This document shows positions 51,832 through 61,342 of a stretch of DNA of 64,000 nucleotides, piece by piece. Every line of letters starts with the position of its first letter. Within the stretch, counting starts at the first letter, position 1. The stretch lies in NCBI GenBank assembly GCA_052387905.1, contig JBQTIR010000005.1, positions 186,001 through 250,000 on the forward strand. The letters are read 5' to 3'. The notes below the pieces were generated by a model. That model did no database searches. It saw nothing but the letters and a program-made list of their open reading frames with translations, and was not told the origin of the DNA. The DNA is from JBQTII01 sp052387905 (GTDB lineage: Bacteria > Actinomycetota > Actinomycetes > Sporichthyales > Sporichthyaceae). The position numbers and the translations under genes were made by a program.

Positions 51832-53628
51832 TCAGGACCCGGATTGTCGGGTTCCCAGGACCACCGGCGCGACCGGGCCAACGATCGGGTCCGGGGTCGG
51901 CGCCGGCTCGGTGACGATCGGGTCCGGGGTCGGCTCGGTGGGCGGCGGCGGGGGCGGTGGCGGCGGGTTCGGTTCCTCCTCCTGCGGCGCGACGGCGAGC
52001 ACGAACGTCACGATCCCGCCCTCGGGGATCCGCTCCCCGCCGGCGGGTACCTGACGCAGCACCGCGCCCGGCGGTACCTGGTCCGACTCCTCCTGGGGAG
52101 GCCGCGGGACCATGAATCCGGCCTGGGTGACGGTGGCGAACGCGGTGGCGTAGGGAATGCCCACGACGTTCGGGACCTCGACCAGGCGGATGCCGTTGGA
52201 GACGATCAGGTCGACCTTGCTGTTCAGCGGGCGCGAGACCCCTGCCCGAGGCGTGGTCGCCAGCACCTCTCCGTCGGGGCGGTCGGAATTCCGGAAATCG
52301 GTCTTGCCCGCGACGAGCTTCGCCTCCTTCAGGGCCGCCTTCGCGTCCGCGACCGGGAAGCCGATGATGTTCGGCACGACCGCGCCGACCTCACCCTGGG
52401 AGACCACCAGCGTGATCTCGTCCCCACGCGACACCGTCGAGGCCGCCTCCGGGTCCTGGGAGATGACGCGACCCTTGTCGACGTTGGGGTCGTTGGAGAA
52501 GCTCACCGCCGCCTCGAGCCCACGGGTCTTGAGCAGATCCGTGGCGGCCTGCTGGGACAGGCCGGTCACCGCAGGCACCGCGACCTTCTCCGCGTCAGAG
52601 CCGAGCACGCTGCGCCCGACCAGCAGTCCGACGACCGCGACCGCGATCACGGCGAGCAGCAGCAGGATCGGGCCGAGCCTGCCGCCGCGCTCGGATTCGG
52701 CGACGGCGGGGATCGTCGAGGTCGCCGCGCGCCGGTTCAGCTGTTCGGTGGCGGCCTCGCTCATCACCACCGGCGCGCCGACCGGTCGCCCGTCCAGGGA
52801 GCGCTCGATGTCATCGCGCATCTCGGCTGCGGACTGGTAGCGGTTCTCCGGGTTCTTCGCCAGCGACTTCATCACGATGGCATCCATCGCGGGGGTCACC
52901 GCCGGGTCCACCAGCGAGGGGACCTTCGGGTTCTCCCGTACGTGCTGGTAGGCCACTGAGACCGGGGAGTCGCCGGTGAACGGCGGTTGGCCGGTGAGCA
53001 GCTCGTAGAGCAGGCACCCGGTGGAGTACAGGTCGGAGCGGGCGTCGACCTTCTCGCCCTTGGCCTGCTCCGGGGACAGGTATTGCGCAGTGCCGATGAC
53101 GGCGGCGGTGGCGGTCATCGTCGCGGAGGCGTCCGCGATCGCGCGGGCGATGCCGAAGTCCATCACCTTGACGGTGCCGGCGCGCGTGAGCATCACGTTG
53201 CCGGGCTTGATGTCGCGGTGCACGATGCCGGCGGTGTGGCTGTACTCCAGCGCGGACAACGTGCCCGCGGTGATCTCCAACGCGCGTTCGGGCAGCAGGC
53301 GCCGGCCGGAGGCGAGCAGCTCGCGCAGGGTCTGCCCGTCCACGTACTCCATGACGATGAACGGCACCGGCATGCCGTCGATGTAGTCCTCGCCGGTGTC
53401 GTACACCGACACGATCGCGGGATGGTTCAGGGAGGCCGCCGACTGTGCCTCCTTGCGGAAGCGGGCCTGGAAGGTGGAGTCGAGGGCGAGATCGCTGCGT
53501 AGCGTCTTGACCGCCACCGAGCGCCCCAGGCGGGTGTCGCGACCGAGGCGGACCTCAGCCATCCCGCCGCGACCGAGGACGTCGCCCAGTTCGTAGCGCT
53601 CGCCGAGCAGCCGAGCCTGCTCTGTCAC
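51832..53628 (-). CDS. pknB: Ser/Thr protein kinase PknB with PASTA domains
   Basis: 598 aa. Kinase domain 1-270 with GRGGMAEV glycine loop, VAVK Lys, HRDIKPGNV catalytic loop and MDFGIARA. One transmembrane helix near 327-347. Three extracellular PASTA repeats (about 352-545; mycobacterial PknB has four) and a Pro-rich tail. Senses muropeptide/lipid II and phosphorylates CwlM, FhaA and division proteins in relatives. Overlaps pknA by 4 bp (GTGA). Confidence 0.95.
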   Translation of the reverse strand: MTEQARLLGERYELGDVLGRGGMAEVRLGRDTRLGRSVAVKTLRSDLALDSTFQARFRKEAQSAASLNHPAIVSVYDTGEDYIDGMPVPFIVMEYVDGQTLRELLASGRRLLPERALEITAGTLSALEYSHTAGIVHRDIKPGNVMLTRAGTVKVMDFGIARAIADASATMTATAAVIGTAQYLSPEQAKGEKVDARSDLYSTGCLLYELLTGQPPFTGDSPVSVAYQHVRENPKVPSLVDPAVTPAMDAIVMKSLAKNPENRYQSAAEMRDDIERSLDGRPVGAPVVMSEAATEQLNRRAATSTIPAVAESERGGRLGPILLLLAVIAVAVVGLLVGRSVLGSDAEKVAVPAVTGLSQQAATDLLKTRGLEAAVSFSNDPNVDKGRVISQDPEAASTVSRGDEITLVVSQGEVGAVVPNIIGFPVADAKAALKEAKLVAGKTDFRNSDRPDGEVLATTPRAGVSRPLNSKVDLIVSNGIRLVEVPNVVGIPYATAFATVTQAGFMVPRPPQEESDQVPPGAVLRQVPAGGERIPEGGIVTFVLAVAPQEEEPNPPPPPPPPPTEPTPDPIVTEPAPTPDPIVGPVAPVVLGTRQSGS

Positions 53629-55316
53629 CGCCGCGGTCCTTCCTGTTGCGTGCTGGGGAAACTGCGCTTCGCCGGAGAGGCGATACCCGCCGCCGGCGGG
53701 GGGGCCGCGTCCGTTCTGGTGCCGGTACCTGGTTCGGTGCTCACGATGACGCTCACCGTGACGGTCTCGCCCACCGGGACCGGGCCATGCGGGGTGACGT
53801 CGGCCACCGTACCGGGCTCACCTGAGCCGACGACGCCCTGCGTCAGGACGTTGAGGCCACGGGACTGCAGACCGTCGCGGACATCGACGAAGGCCAGGCC
53901 CTGCCAATCCGCCGGGTCGATGAGAACCGCGGGCGGGCCGGAGGACACGATGATCTCGACGTTTCCGCGGGTGGACAGCTTGGTGCCGGCCCGCGGCTGT
54001 TGGGACATCACGACGCCGGCGGGCACGCCTTCGTCGACCTCGCGCAGGACCTTGACCCCGAAGCCGCTGGCCTTCAGCGTGCGCCCGGCGTCACTTTCGC
54101 TGACCCCGGCGACGGCCGGGACGAGTGCGGATCCGGCCGGCAGTTCCAGTGCCCACAAGCTCCCCAGGCCGAGGATGACGACGGTGGCCGCGGCCGCGAG
54201 CACCGACGGGCGGCGCAGCGCAGGGGGCTTGGGCTTGCGCCGGTGCCCGCCCGGGCGCGCGGGTGCCGGCGCGGTGCGCTCGGGGCGGGCGCGGTGGCTG
54301 AGCGGGCGATGCTCCAGCGGCGCGCCCAGGTCGTAGACCTCCTCGCGGCGGCGGTTGGCCCCGCGCTTCCAGCGGGCGGCGGCGGTACGCACCGCCGCCG
54401 GGTCGGCGTGCGGGCCGAGCTTCGCGGCGACGACCTCGGGGCTCTCCGCGGCAGCCAGGTCGATGCGCAGGGCCACCAGGCGGTGGGCGAGTTCGGCGGC
54501 GGTGGACGGGCGCAGCGCGGGGTCCTTGGCGAGCACGCTGTCGAGCAGGCGTTCCACCGAGGCCGGCAGGCCGCTGATCGGCGGCGGCGGATCGTTGAGG
54601 TGCGACATGGCCACCGCGAGCGGGTTGTCGCCGATGAAGGGGCGGCGCCCTGCCAGGCACTCGTAGAGCACCACGCCGAGGGCGTAGACGTCGCTGACCG
54701 GCGCCGCGCCGGCACGAGTGGAGATGACCTCCGGCGCGAGGTAATGCGCGGTTCCCATCACCGTGCCGCTGCGGGTCAGCGGCAGCGAGTCGCCCGCGCG
54801 GGCGATGCCGAAGTCGGTGACCTTGACCGTCCCGGACGGAGTGATCAGCAGGTTCGCAGGCTTCACGTCGCGGTGGATGACGCCGCCCGCGTGCGCGGCC
54901 TGCAGTGCGCGGGCGGCCTGGGCGACGAGATCGAGCGCCCGGTCCAGCGCCAGGGCGCCGTAGCGCTCGATGATCTGCGACAGCGGTTCGCCCGGCACGA
55001 GCTCCATGACGATGAACGGCACGCTGGCGCCGCCGGAGACGGCCTGGCCGAAGTCGTAGACCTGGGCGATGCCCGTGTGCACCAGCGCCGCGGTGTTGCG
55101 GGCCTCGCTGCGAAAACGCTCGAGGAAGACTTCTTCGTCGGCATATTCCGGGCGCAGCACCTTGAGCGCGACGGGGCGGTTGAGGACCTCGTCGACGGCC
55201 TTCCAGACCTCGCCCATGCCCCCGCGCGCGATGCGTTCGGTGAGCCGGTAGCGCCCGCCGAGCAGCGGGCGGGGCGCGCTGGCGTCCGGGCTGTGGGGAG
55301 TGGTCGGGGTGGTCAT
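53625..55316 (-). CDS. pknA: Ser/Thr protein kinase PknA-like, with C-terminal PASTA repeats
   Basis: 563 aa from ATG 55316. Kinase domain (RIARGGMGEV loop, VALK Lys, HRDVKPANL, TDFGIARA), then a linker, one transmembrane helix (about 373-395) and two PASTA-like units (VPAVAGVSESDAGRTLKASG.. and DWQGLAFVDVRDGLQSRG..). Mycobacterial PknA lacks PASTA domains, so this is a lineage variation. Downstream of pbpA and a 25-codon ORF. Confidence 0.93.
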   Translation of the reverse strand: MTTPTTPHSPDASAPRPLLGGRYRLTERIARGGMGEVWKAVDEVLNRPVALKVLRPEYADEEVFLERFRSEARNTAALVHTGIAQVYDFGQAVSGGASVPFIVMELVPGEPLSQIIERYGALALDRALDLVAQAARALQAAHAGGVIHRDVKPANLLITPSGTVKVTDFGIARAGDSLPLTRSGTVMGTAHYLAPEVISTRAGAAPVSDVYALGVVLYECLAGRRPFIGDNPLAVAMSHLNDPPPPISGLPASVERLLDSVLAKDPALRPSTAAELAHRLVALRIDLAAAESPEVVAAKLGPHADPAAVRTAAARWKRGANRRREEVYDLGAPLEHRPLSHRARPERTAPAPARPGGHRRKPKPPALRRPSVLAAAATVVILGLGSLWALELPAGSALVPAVAGVSESDAGRTLKASGFGVKVLREVDEGVPAGVVMSQQPRAGTKLSTRGNVEIIVSSGPPAVLIDPADWQGLAFVDVRDGLQSRGLNVLTQGVVGSGEPGTVADVTPHGPVPVGETVTVSVIVSTEPGTGTRTDAAPPPAAGIASPAKRSFPSTQQEGPRR

Positions 55317-55390
55317 CGCGTCACCGCCACGGGCTTCGCCCTCGCGGGGCCGCAACCGGTGCTCATGATGAGCTCGCTGCGCTCGCTCAT
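55313..55390 (-). CDS. Possible 25-aa coupling ORF between pbpA and pknA
   Basis: ATG at 55390 overlaps the pbpA stop (ATGA) and its TGA overlaps the pknA start (ATGA). It reads MSERSELIMSTGCGPARAK..., starting with the same GAGCGAGCGCAGCGAG repeat as the sortase gene. It may exist only to carry ribosomes from pbpA to pknA. Expression is unproven. Confidence 0.35.
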   Translation of the reverse strand: MSERSELIMSTGCGPARAKPVAVTR

Positions 55391-56847
55391 GGACGCCCCA
55401 GCACTGCCTGCATCACGGCCCGCGCGATCGGGGCCGCGAGCAGGTTGCCGCCGACCTCGATCTGACGGTCACTGCCCCCGTTCTCCAGCACGACCGCGAC
55501 CGCGATCCGCGGGTCGCTCACCGGGGCGAAGGAGACGAACCAGGCGTGCGGGTTCTCACCTTCGGCTACCTGGGCGGTACCGGTCTTGCCCGCCACCGCG
55601 ATCCCGGGGATCCGGGCGTTGCTCCCGGTGCCGTCACTGACCACCGCGGCCATCATCGCGGCGAGCTGGGCGGCAACCTGGGGGCGCATGGCCCGGCTGA
55701 ATTCCTCCGGGCTGGAGCGGGCCAGCACGTCGAGGTCGGGGTCGCGGATCTCGTCGACGAGGTAAGGCGCCATGACCACGCCCTGGTTGGCGATCCCGGC
55801 CGCGACCATCGCCATCTGCAACGGAGTGGCGCGGACGTCGAACTGCCCGATCGCGGACTGGGCGGTCTGCGGTTCGTTGATGTCGCTGGGGAACACGCTC
55901 TGCGCGACCCCCATCGGCACCTCGTAGTTGGCGTTGAACCCGAACGCCTCGGCCTGCTGGCGCAGCGCGTCGTCGCCGAGCTCGAGCCCGAGGGCGCCGA
56001 AGGTGGTGTTGCAGGATCTGCTCAGCGCCTTGGTGATCGTCGTTTCCTTGCTGCCCGGGGAGCAGGTGCCCTGGAAGTAGTTGGGCAGGTCGACGGTGGT
56101 CAGCGGCAGGTCCAGGCGCGCCGGGCCGGGCACGGGCGAGGTCGGGGTGTGCCGGCCCGAAGTCAGGGCGGCGGCGGCGGTGACCAACTTGAAGGTCGAG
56201 CCGGGCGGGTAGGTCTGGTTCAGTGCCCGGTTGAGCATCGGCGTCTGCTCGTCATCGCGCAGGCGGTCCCAGGCGGCGGAGACCGAGCGACCGTTGTGGT
56301 CGGCCAGTTCGTTGGGGTCGAAGCTCGGCGTGGAGACCAGGGCGAGGATGCGTCCGGTCGCCGGTTCCAGGGCGACGACCGCGCCGCGTCGGCCGCCCAG
56401 GCCGCGGAAGGCGGCCTCCTGGGCGGCGGGATTCAACGTGAGGCTGACCGTGCCGCCCTGGGTGGACTCCCCCGTGAGCAGGTCGATCATCCGGCGGACG
56501 AACAACCGGTCGTCGGTACCGGCCAGGATCGAGTTCTCGGCCCGCTCGATGCCGGTGGAACCGAAGATGTGGGAGTAGTAGCCGGTCGCGAACGCGTACT
56601 TCTTGGGCTCGGAGTACACCCGCAGGTACTTCAGGCGGTCGTCGGTCGCGGTGGAGGAGGCGATGGCCTCGTTGGCGACCAGGATCGCGCCGCGCTCGCG
56701 GTCGTACTCCTCGAGCAGGACCCGGACGTTCTTGGGGTCGGTGCGGTACTCGTCGGCCTTGATCACCTGGATGAAGTTCAGGTTGAGCAGCAGCAGGACC
56801 ATCAGCAGCCCGCAGGCGGCCGCGACCCGGCGCAGGGGCCTGTTCAT
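55387..56847 (-). CDS. pbpA: Penicillin-binding protein PbpA (transpeptidase)
   Basis: 486 aa class B PBP. N-terminal transmembrane anchor (about 10-27), then transpeptidase motifs: SxxK as STFK, SxN as SCN and KTG as KTGTAQ. It crosslinks peptidoglycan with the partner glycosyltransferase RodA encoded directly upstream (4-bp overlap). Confidence 0.95.
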   Translation of the reverse strand: MNRPLRRVAAACGLLMVLLLLNLNFIQVIKADEYRTDPKNVRVLLEEYDRERGAILVANEAIASSTATDDRLKYLRVYSEPKKYAFATGYYSHIFGSTGIERAENSILAGTDDRLFVRRMIDLLTGESTQGGTVSLTLNPAAQEAAFRGLGGRRGAVVALEPATGRILALVSTPSFDPNELADHNGRSVSAAWDRLRDDEQTPMLNRALNQTYPPGSTFKLVTAAAALTSGRHTPTSPVPGPARLDLPLTTVDLPNYFQGTCSPGSKETTITKALSRSCNTTFGALGLELGDDALRQQAEAFGFNANYEVPMGVAQSVFPSDINEPQTAQSAIGQFDVRATPLQMAMVAAGIANQGVVMAPYLVDEIRDPDLDVLARSSPEEFSRAMRPQVAAQLAAMMAAVVSDGTGSNARIPGIAVAGKTGTAQVAEGENPHAWFVSFAPVSDPRIAVAVVLENGGSDRQIEVGGNLLAAPIARAVMQAVLGRP

Positions 56848-58265
56848 GATTTGACCACCACCGTGTCGGCCTCGGTGGTCGCGACCTGGGTCGGCGGCGG
56901 ACGCCGTGCGGCGTCACTGACCCGCAGGACGAGGGCGATCAGGGCCCAGTTGGCCACCAGGGACGAGCCGCCGTAGGACAGGAAGGGCGTGGTCAGACCG
57001 GTGAGCGGAATGAGCCGGGTGACACCGCCGACGACCACGAAAACCTGCAGGGCGACGATGACCGCGAGCCCGGAGGCGAGCAGTTTTCCGAAGGAGTCGC
57101 GGGCGGCCAGCGCGGTGCGCAGCGCCCGGTGCACGATCACCGCGTAGAGCACGAGGATCGCCATCAGCCCGGTCAGCCCGAGTTCCTCACCGGCGGTGGC
57201 GAGGATGAAGTCGGTGTTGGCGTAGGGCACGATGCTCGGCCGGCCCTGGCCCAGGCCGGTACCGAGGATCCCGCCGGTGGAGAACCCGAACAGTGACTGC
57301 ACCAGTTGGTAGGAGGCGTCGTTGACGTTGTCCGGGTCGAAGGGGTGCAGCCAGATGTCGACGCGGCGCGTGACGTGCCCGAAGGAGACGTAGGCGAAGT
57401 AGGCCCCGGCGATGAACATCGTCAGCCCGAAGACCAGCCACGAGGTGCGCTCGGTGGCGATGTAGAGCAGCACGACGAAGACGCCGAAGAACAGCAGCGA
57501 GCTACCCAGGTCCCGCTCGGCGATCAGGATCATCAGGCTGGCCAGCCACGCGACGATGATCGGGCCGAGGTCGCGTCCGCGGGGCAGGTCCAGGCCGGCC
57601 ACCCGCCGACTGGCGAGGGCGAGCACGTCGCGTTTGACGACCAGGTAACCGGCGAAGAACACGATCAGCAGGAGCTTGGCGAACTCCCCGGGCTGGATGG
57701 ACAGGTCGGACTTGCCGAGCGAGAGGCGGATCCAGATCCGCGCGCCGTTGACCTCGGAGTACTGCGCGGGCAGCAGCGCGGGGATCGCGAGCAGGACCAG
57801 CCCGACCCCGCCGGCGGTGTAGGTGTAGCGCTGCAGCGCCCGGTGGTCGCGGATCACGACGAGGACCGCAACGAACAGCGCGATCCCGAGGGCCGCCCAG
57901 ATCAGTTGGATGCCGGAGTCCCCGCGGGGGGCGAGCGGGCCGAAGGAGCGCTGCGAGGGCTCCTTCTCGTCGAGGTCGAGGCGGTAGATCAGCGCCAGAC
58001 CCAGGCCCTGCAGGAGCATGACGGTGGGCAGCAGCACGGGGTCGGCGTAACGGGCGAACTGACGCACCGCCAGGTGCGCCGCGACGCAGTAGGCGGCGAA
58101 GGTGATCGCGTACCCGGTGAAACCGGCCGGCCATTCCTCGGTGACGCCGTAGCCGGCGTTCGCGTAGGCCGCCATCGAGATCACCCAGGCGAAGATGAGC
58201 AACGTCGCCTCGGTGGCCCGCCGGCTGCGGACCGCCTCGGCGGAGGTGGTGGCGAGGTCGGCCAT
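56844..58265 (-). CDS. rodA: SEDS-family peptidoglycan glycosyltransferase RodA/FtsW
   Basis: 473 aa from ATG 58265, sharing one base with the pstP stop (TGATG). About 12 transmembrane helices. SEDS signatures include IWIRLSLGKSDLSIQPGEFAKLLL, GHVTRRVDIWLHPFDP and the catalytic-region LATAGEELGLTG, then LTGLTTPFLSYGGSSLVANW. Polymerises lipid II; pairing with pbpA favours RodA over FtsW. Confidence 0.94.
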   Translation of the reverse strand: MADLATTSAEAVRSRRATEATLLIFAWVISMAAYANAGYGVTEEWPAGFTGYAITFAAYCVAAHLAVRQFARYADPVLLPTVMLLQGLGLALIYRLDLDEKEPSQRSFGPLAPRGDSGIQLIWAALGIALFVAVLVVIRDHRALQRYTYTAGGVGLVLLAIPALLPAQYSEVNGARIWIRLSLGKSDLSIQPGEFAKLLLIVFFAGYLVVKRDVLALASRRVAGLDLPRGRDLGPIIVAWLASLMILIAERDLGSSLLFFGVFVVLLYIATERTSWLVFGLTMFIAGAYFAYVSFGHVTRRVDIWLHPFDPDNVNDASYQLVQSLFGFSTGGILGTGLGQGRPSIVPYANTDFILATAGEELGLTGLMAILVLYAVIVHRALRTALAARDSFGKLLASGLAVIVALQVFVVVGGVTRLIPLTGLTTPFLSYGGSSLVANWALIALVLRVSDAARRPPPTQVATTEADTVVVKS

Positions 58266-59695
58266 CACTCCGCCGGCCCACACGCAGCGATGACATCCGC
58301 GCCGTCGAGGATCGCGTCGGCCGGGCTCGGGGTGGGCAGGGTGGTGGGGCTCGCGGACGGGTCCGGGACCACGGCGGCGGACGGACTCGGTGTGGGGGCA
58401 CCGCTGGTGACTCCGGCATCGGGTTTGGCACTCGTCGCGGCGTCGGGGTCGTCCTCGCCCTTGACGAGGCCCTCCCCCAGCGCGGTTCCGCCCAGGGCGA
58501 GCGCGAGCGCCTCGGCGGCCGCGGCCCGTGAGTCCTGGCAGTTGATGGCCAGTGAGCGCAGCCGGTCCACGACCTTGCGGGCCTTGTCGATGCTGCCGGT
58601 GAAGATGGTGTCGCGCACTTCCTTGCGGTCGAAGGTCGGCAGGTCGGTCAGGGCGATGTCCTGGCGCTCGAAGGTTTCCGACAGCGACTTGCCCACCACC
58701 TTCTGCGGCAGGCCCTTGAAGATCGCCACCTGGTCGGAGTCCGCGCCGACGTAGTACTGCCGTTGGGACCACGCGTACCCGCTCCACCCGGCCACACCCA
58801 TGGCGATGACGACGGCGGCGATCAGGGTGCGCACCCACAGCGCCCCGCCGCGGCGCTTCTCCTTGCCGGCCGGCGGCAGCGCCGACAGGTCGATCTCGGA
58901 GGTGTGTCCCGCGGCGGCAGCCTTGTGTTTGCCCCCTGCGGCGCCGACCACGACGGGGTGCTCCGACGGGCCCGTGTCGACCCCGACGACGTCGGCCACG
59001 ATGACCGTCACGTTGTCCGGAGCACCGGCGTCCAGGGCCAGTTGGATCAGGGTGTCGGCGGCGAACTCGACCGTGGTGTCGGTCATCGCCAGCGCGAGTT
59101 CGGCGTCGGAGACCACGCCGGACAGGCCGTCACTGCAGACCAGGTAGCGGTCTCCGAGTTGCGCCTCGCGCACCGACAGGTCCGGCTCCGGGTTGCTGCG
59201 CCCATCCAGCGCGCGCAACAGCAGGGAGCGCTGCGGGTGGATCGCCGCCTCGGCGGCGGTGATGCGGCCCTCGTCCTGCAGTTGCTGCACGAACGTGTGG
59301 TCGTGGGTGATCTGGACGAGCGCGCCCTCGCGCAGCAGGTAGGCGCGCGAGTCCCCGATGTGGACCAGTCCGATGCGGTGCCCGGACCACAGCAGTGCGG
59401 TGAGGGTGGTGCCCATCCCGTCCAGCTGCGGGTGTTTCTCGACCATGTCGCTGATGGCGTCGTTGGCGGCCTGCACGGAGGCGGCCAGGGCATCCAGGAG
59501 CGCGGTGCTGGGGACGTCGTCCTCGAGGGTGGCCAGGGTGGAGACCGCGACCGCGCTGGCCACCTCGCCGGCCGCGTGCCCGCCCATGCCGTCGGCAACC
59601 GCGAGCAGGGAGGGCCCGGCGTACCCGGAGTCCTCATTGCCCTCGCGGATCAGGCCCACGTTGGAGCGTGCTGCGTAGCGCAGCGACATCGTCAC
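58265..59695 (-). CDS. pstP: PP2C-family Ser/Thr phosphatase PstP
   Basis: 476 aa. The phosphatase domain (1-240) has the PP2C metal-binding residues in RSNVGLIREGNEDSGY, VADGMGGHAAGEVAS, SDGLSGVV and GAPDNVTVIV. One transmembrane helix (about 286-305), then an extracytoplasmic domain with a Pro/Ser-rich tail. It reverses PknA/PknB phosphorylation. First of the overlapping pstP-rodA-pbpA-pknA-pknB chain. Confidence 0.95.
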   Translation of the reverse strand: MTMSLRYAARSNVGLIREGNEDSGYAGPSLLAVADGMGGHAAGEVASAVAVSTLATLEDDVPSTALLDALAASVQAANDAISDMVEKHPQLDGMGTTLTALLWSGHRIGLVHIGDSRAYLLREGALVQITHDHTFVQQLQDEGRITAAEAAIHPQRSLLLRALDGRSNPEPDLSVREAQLGDRYLVCSDGLSGVVSDAELALAMTDTTVEFAADTLIQLALDAGAPDNVTVIVADVVGVDTGPSEHPVVVGAAGGKHKAAAAGHTSEIDLSALPPAGKEKRRGGALWVRTLIAAVVIAMGVAGWSGYAWSQRQYYVGADSDQVAIFKGLPQKVVGKSLSETFERQDIALTDLPTFDRKEVRDTIFTGSIDKARKVVDRLRSLAINCQDSRAAAAEALALALGGTALGEGLVKGEDDPDAATSAKPDAGVTSGAPTPSPSAAVVPDPSASPTTLPTPSPADAILDGADVIAACGPAE

Positions 59696-59713
59696 GGTCG
59701 GCTCATCTCCGCA

Positions 59714-60193
59714 CTACTTCCGCAGCTCGAAGACGGTCTTGCCGATCCGAATCGGCACGCCCAGGTTGGCCGGGGTCGGGCCGAGCACGCGCTCGCGGTC
59801 CAGGTACGTCCCATTGGTGGAGCCGAGATCCTCGACCAGCCACTCGCCGTTGGACTGGTAGAGCCGGGCATGGCGGTTGGAGGCGTAGTCGTCGTCGAGG
59901 ACCAGTGTGGAGTCCGAGGCCCGACCCACCGTCACCTGAGCATCCGTCAGGGCAATGATCGTCCCGCTCAGCTCGCCGTGGGTGACGACCACTTTCGAGG
60001 GCGCACCGCGCCGGTTCTTTCCGATCTTGATCGGCTTGGGTTGACGCGGCGGCGCGACCGGCACGACCGGACGTACCCCGGTCGGACGGACGCCGAACAG
60101 GTCCGAGCGCATCACCGAGATCGCGGTCAGCACGAACAACCAGAGCACCGCGAGAAAGCCGAGGCGGATGACGGTGATGGTCAGTTCGGACAT
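59714..60193 (-). CDS. fhaB: FHA-domain protein FhaB (FipA)
   Basis: 159 aa. N-terminal transmembrane helix (about 5-26), basic linker, then an FHA domain (VGRASDSTLVLDDDYASNRHARLYQ..LVEDLGSTNGTYLD). Binds phosphothreonine from PknA/PknB and links to division. It lies 3 bp from fhaA and 18 bp before pstP. Confidence 0.93.
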   Translation of the reverse strand: MSELTITVIRLGFLAVLWLFVLTAISVMRSDLFGVRPTGVRPVVPVAPPRQPKPIKIGKNRRGAPSKVVVTHGELSGTIIALTDAQVTVGRASDSTLVLDDDYASNRHARLYQSNGEWLVEDLGSTNGTYLDRERVLGPTPANLGVPIRIGKTVFELRK

Positions 60194-60196
60194 GGC

Positions 60197-60952
60197 TCAG
60201 GCACCTGGCCTCGGTGTGCGGAAGATCAGCACGGTATCGCCGAGGCCGATCTTGGCGCCGTCGGTGAGGGTGCTGCGCTCGACCTTGGCCCCGTCGAGCA
60301 GGGTGCCGTTGGTGGAGCCGAGGTCGACCAGGTACGGGGCGTCCCCGAGTTGGATCTCGGCATGTCGCCGGGAGACGCCGGCGTCATCGACGCGCAGGTC
60401 GACCTGGGTGCCGCGCCCGAGCACGGTGACCGGGCGGGTGAGGGGGTACTTCTCCCCGTTGACCTCCAGCCACGGGACCGCGGCCCGGGCGGCTGCGAGG
60501 ACCTCGGTCTTGTCCCGGGCCCGTTCGGGAGCCTTGGACACCCCGGGTGGGGGTGCCTGAACTTTGGCGACCTCGCGCACGGAGGCGACCACCGAGCTGG
60601 TAATCCGGTGCCGGCCGATCTCCAGGCTGGCGTCCTCGCTGAAGCTGATGTCGACGTCGCCGCGCAGCTGGTAGTTCTGCTCCCCGGCGTGCTCGCGGAC
60701 CACCTCGGCGAGTTCGTCGCTGAGCGTGCGGGCATATACCGAGAGGCGCTCGTAGTCGTGGCTGGAGAGCTCGACGACGAACTTGTTCGGCACGATCGTC
60801 GCTCCGCGGCTGACGATCGCGGCCCGGTCGTCGAGCTCACGCTGGAGAGCGCTGGCGATCTCCACGGGCTGGACGTCGGCCTTGAACGCCTTCGCGAAGG
60901 CGCCGCTCACCAGACCCTCGAGGCGTCGCTCGAAGCGCTGGAGAACTCCCAC
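60197..60952 (-). CDS. fhaA: FhaA: DUF3662 plus FHA domain
   Basis: 251 aa from GTG 60952 with GGGAGGTGGAC upstream. The N-terminal DUF3662 domain (RFERRLEGLVSGAFAKAFKADVQPVEIASALQRE) and C-terminal FHA domain (LGRGTQVDLRVDDAGVSRRHAEI..DLGSTNGTLLD). Binds phosphorylated MurJ and PknB in mycobacteria to restrain peptidoglycan synthesis. It heads the fhaA-pknB operon. Confidence 0.93.
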   Translation of the reverse strand: MGVLQRFERRLEGLVSGAFAKAFKADVQPVEIASALQRELDDRAAIVSRGATIVPNKFVVELSSHDYERLSVYARTLSDELAEVVREHAGEQNYQLRGDVDISFSEDASLEIGRHRITSSVVASVREVAKVQAPPPGVSKAPERARDKTEVLAAARAAVPWLEVNGEKYPLTRPVTVLGRGTQVDLRVDDAGVSRRHAEIQLGDAPYLVDLGSTNGTLLDGAKVERSTLTDGAKIGLGDTVLIFRTPRPGA

Positions 60953-61245
60953 GTCCACCTCCCGGCAGTCACACCCCGACGTAACTCCTGGCTGCGGTGC
61001 CCCGGGCTGGTGAAGCTCGCCCCGCCGCCGCACGGCCGGGGGCGTGCCCACCGGTACTACCCGGGGCATGCGGCGCCAGGCTGCATCGTATCGGCGTTGT
61101 CCCCGGCACTGGGGGAATCCATTCTGGGCTGCTCCGAGAAACCCGGACAAGTCGGGCGAAACGGTCGTAGTTGATCGCCGGTCACGCCGCTGGCTCCGCC
61201 CCCCGTAGCGCCGCCGCGGTGGTGTTAGCCTGCTCCCGCTCACTT

Positions 61246-61328
61246 GCGCGAGTGGCGGAATGGCAGACGCGCTGGATTCAGGTTCCAGTGGCCGAAAGGT
61301 CGTGGGGGTTCAACTCCCCCCTCGCGCA
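61246..61328 (+). tRNA. tRNA-Leu (CAG)
   Basis: 83 nt with a class II variable arm. Acceptor GCGCGAG pairs with CTCGCGC and discriminator A follows; the anticodon loop TTCAGGT gives CAG; T-arm GGGGG-TTCAACT-CCCCC. CCA is not encoded. Divergent from fhaA. Confidence 0.95.
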
Positions 61329-61342
61329 CACGTCGAAAGTGG

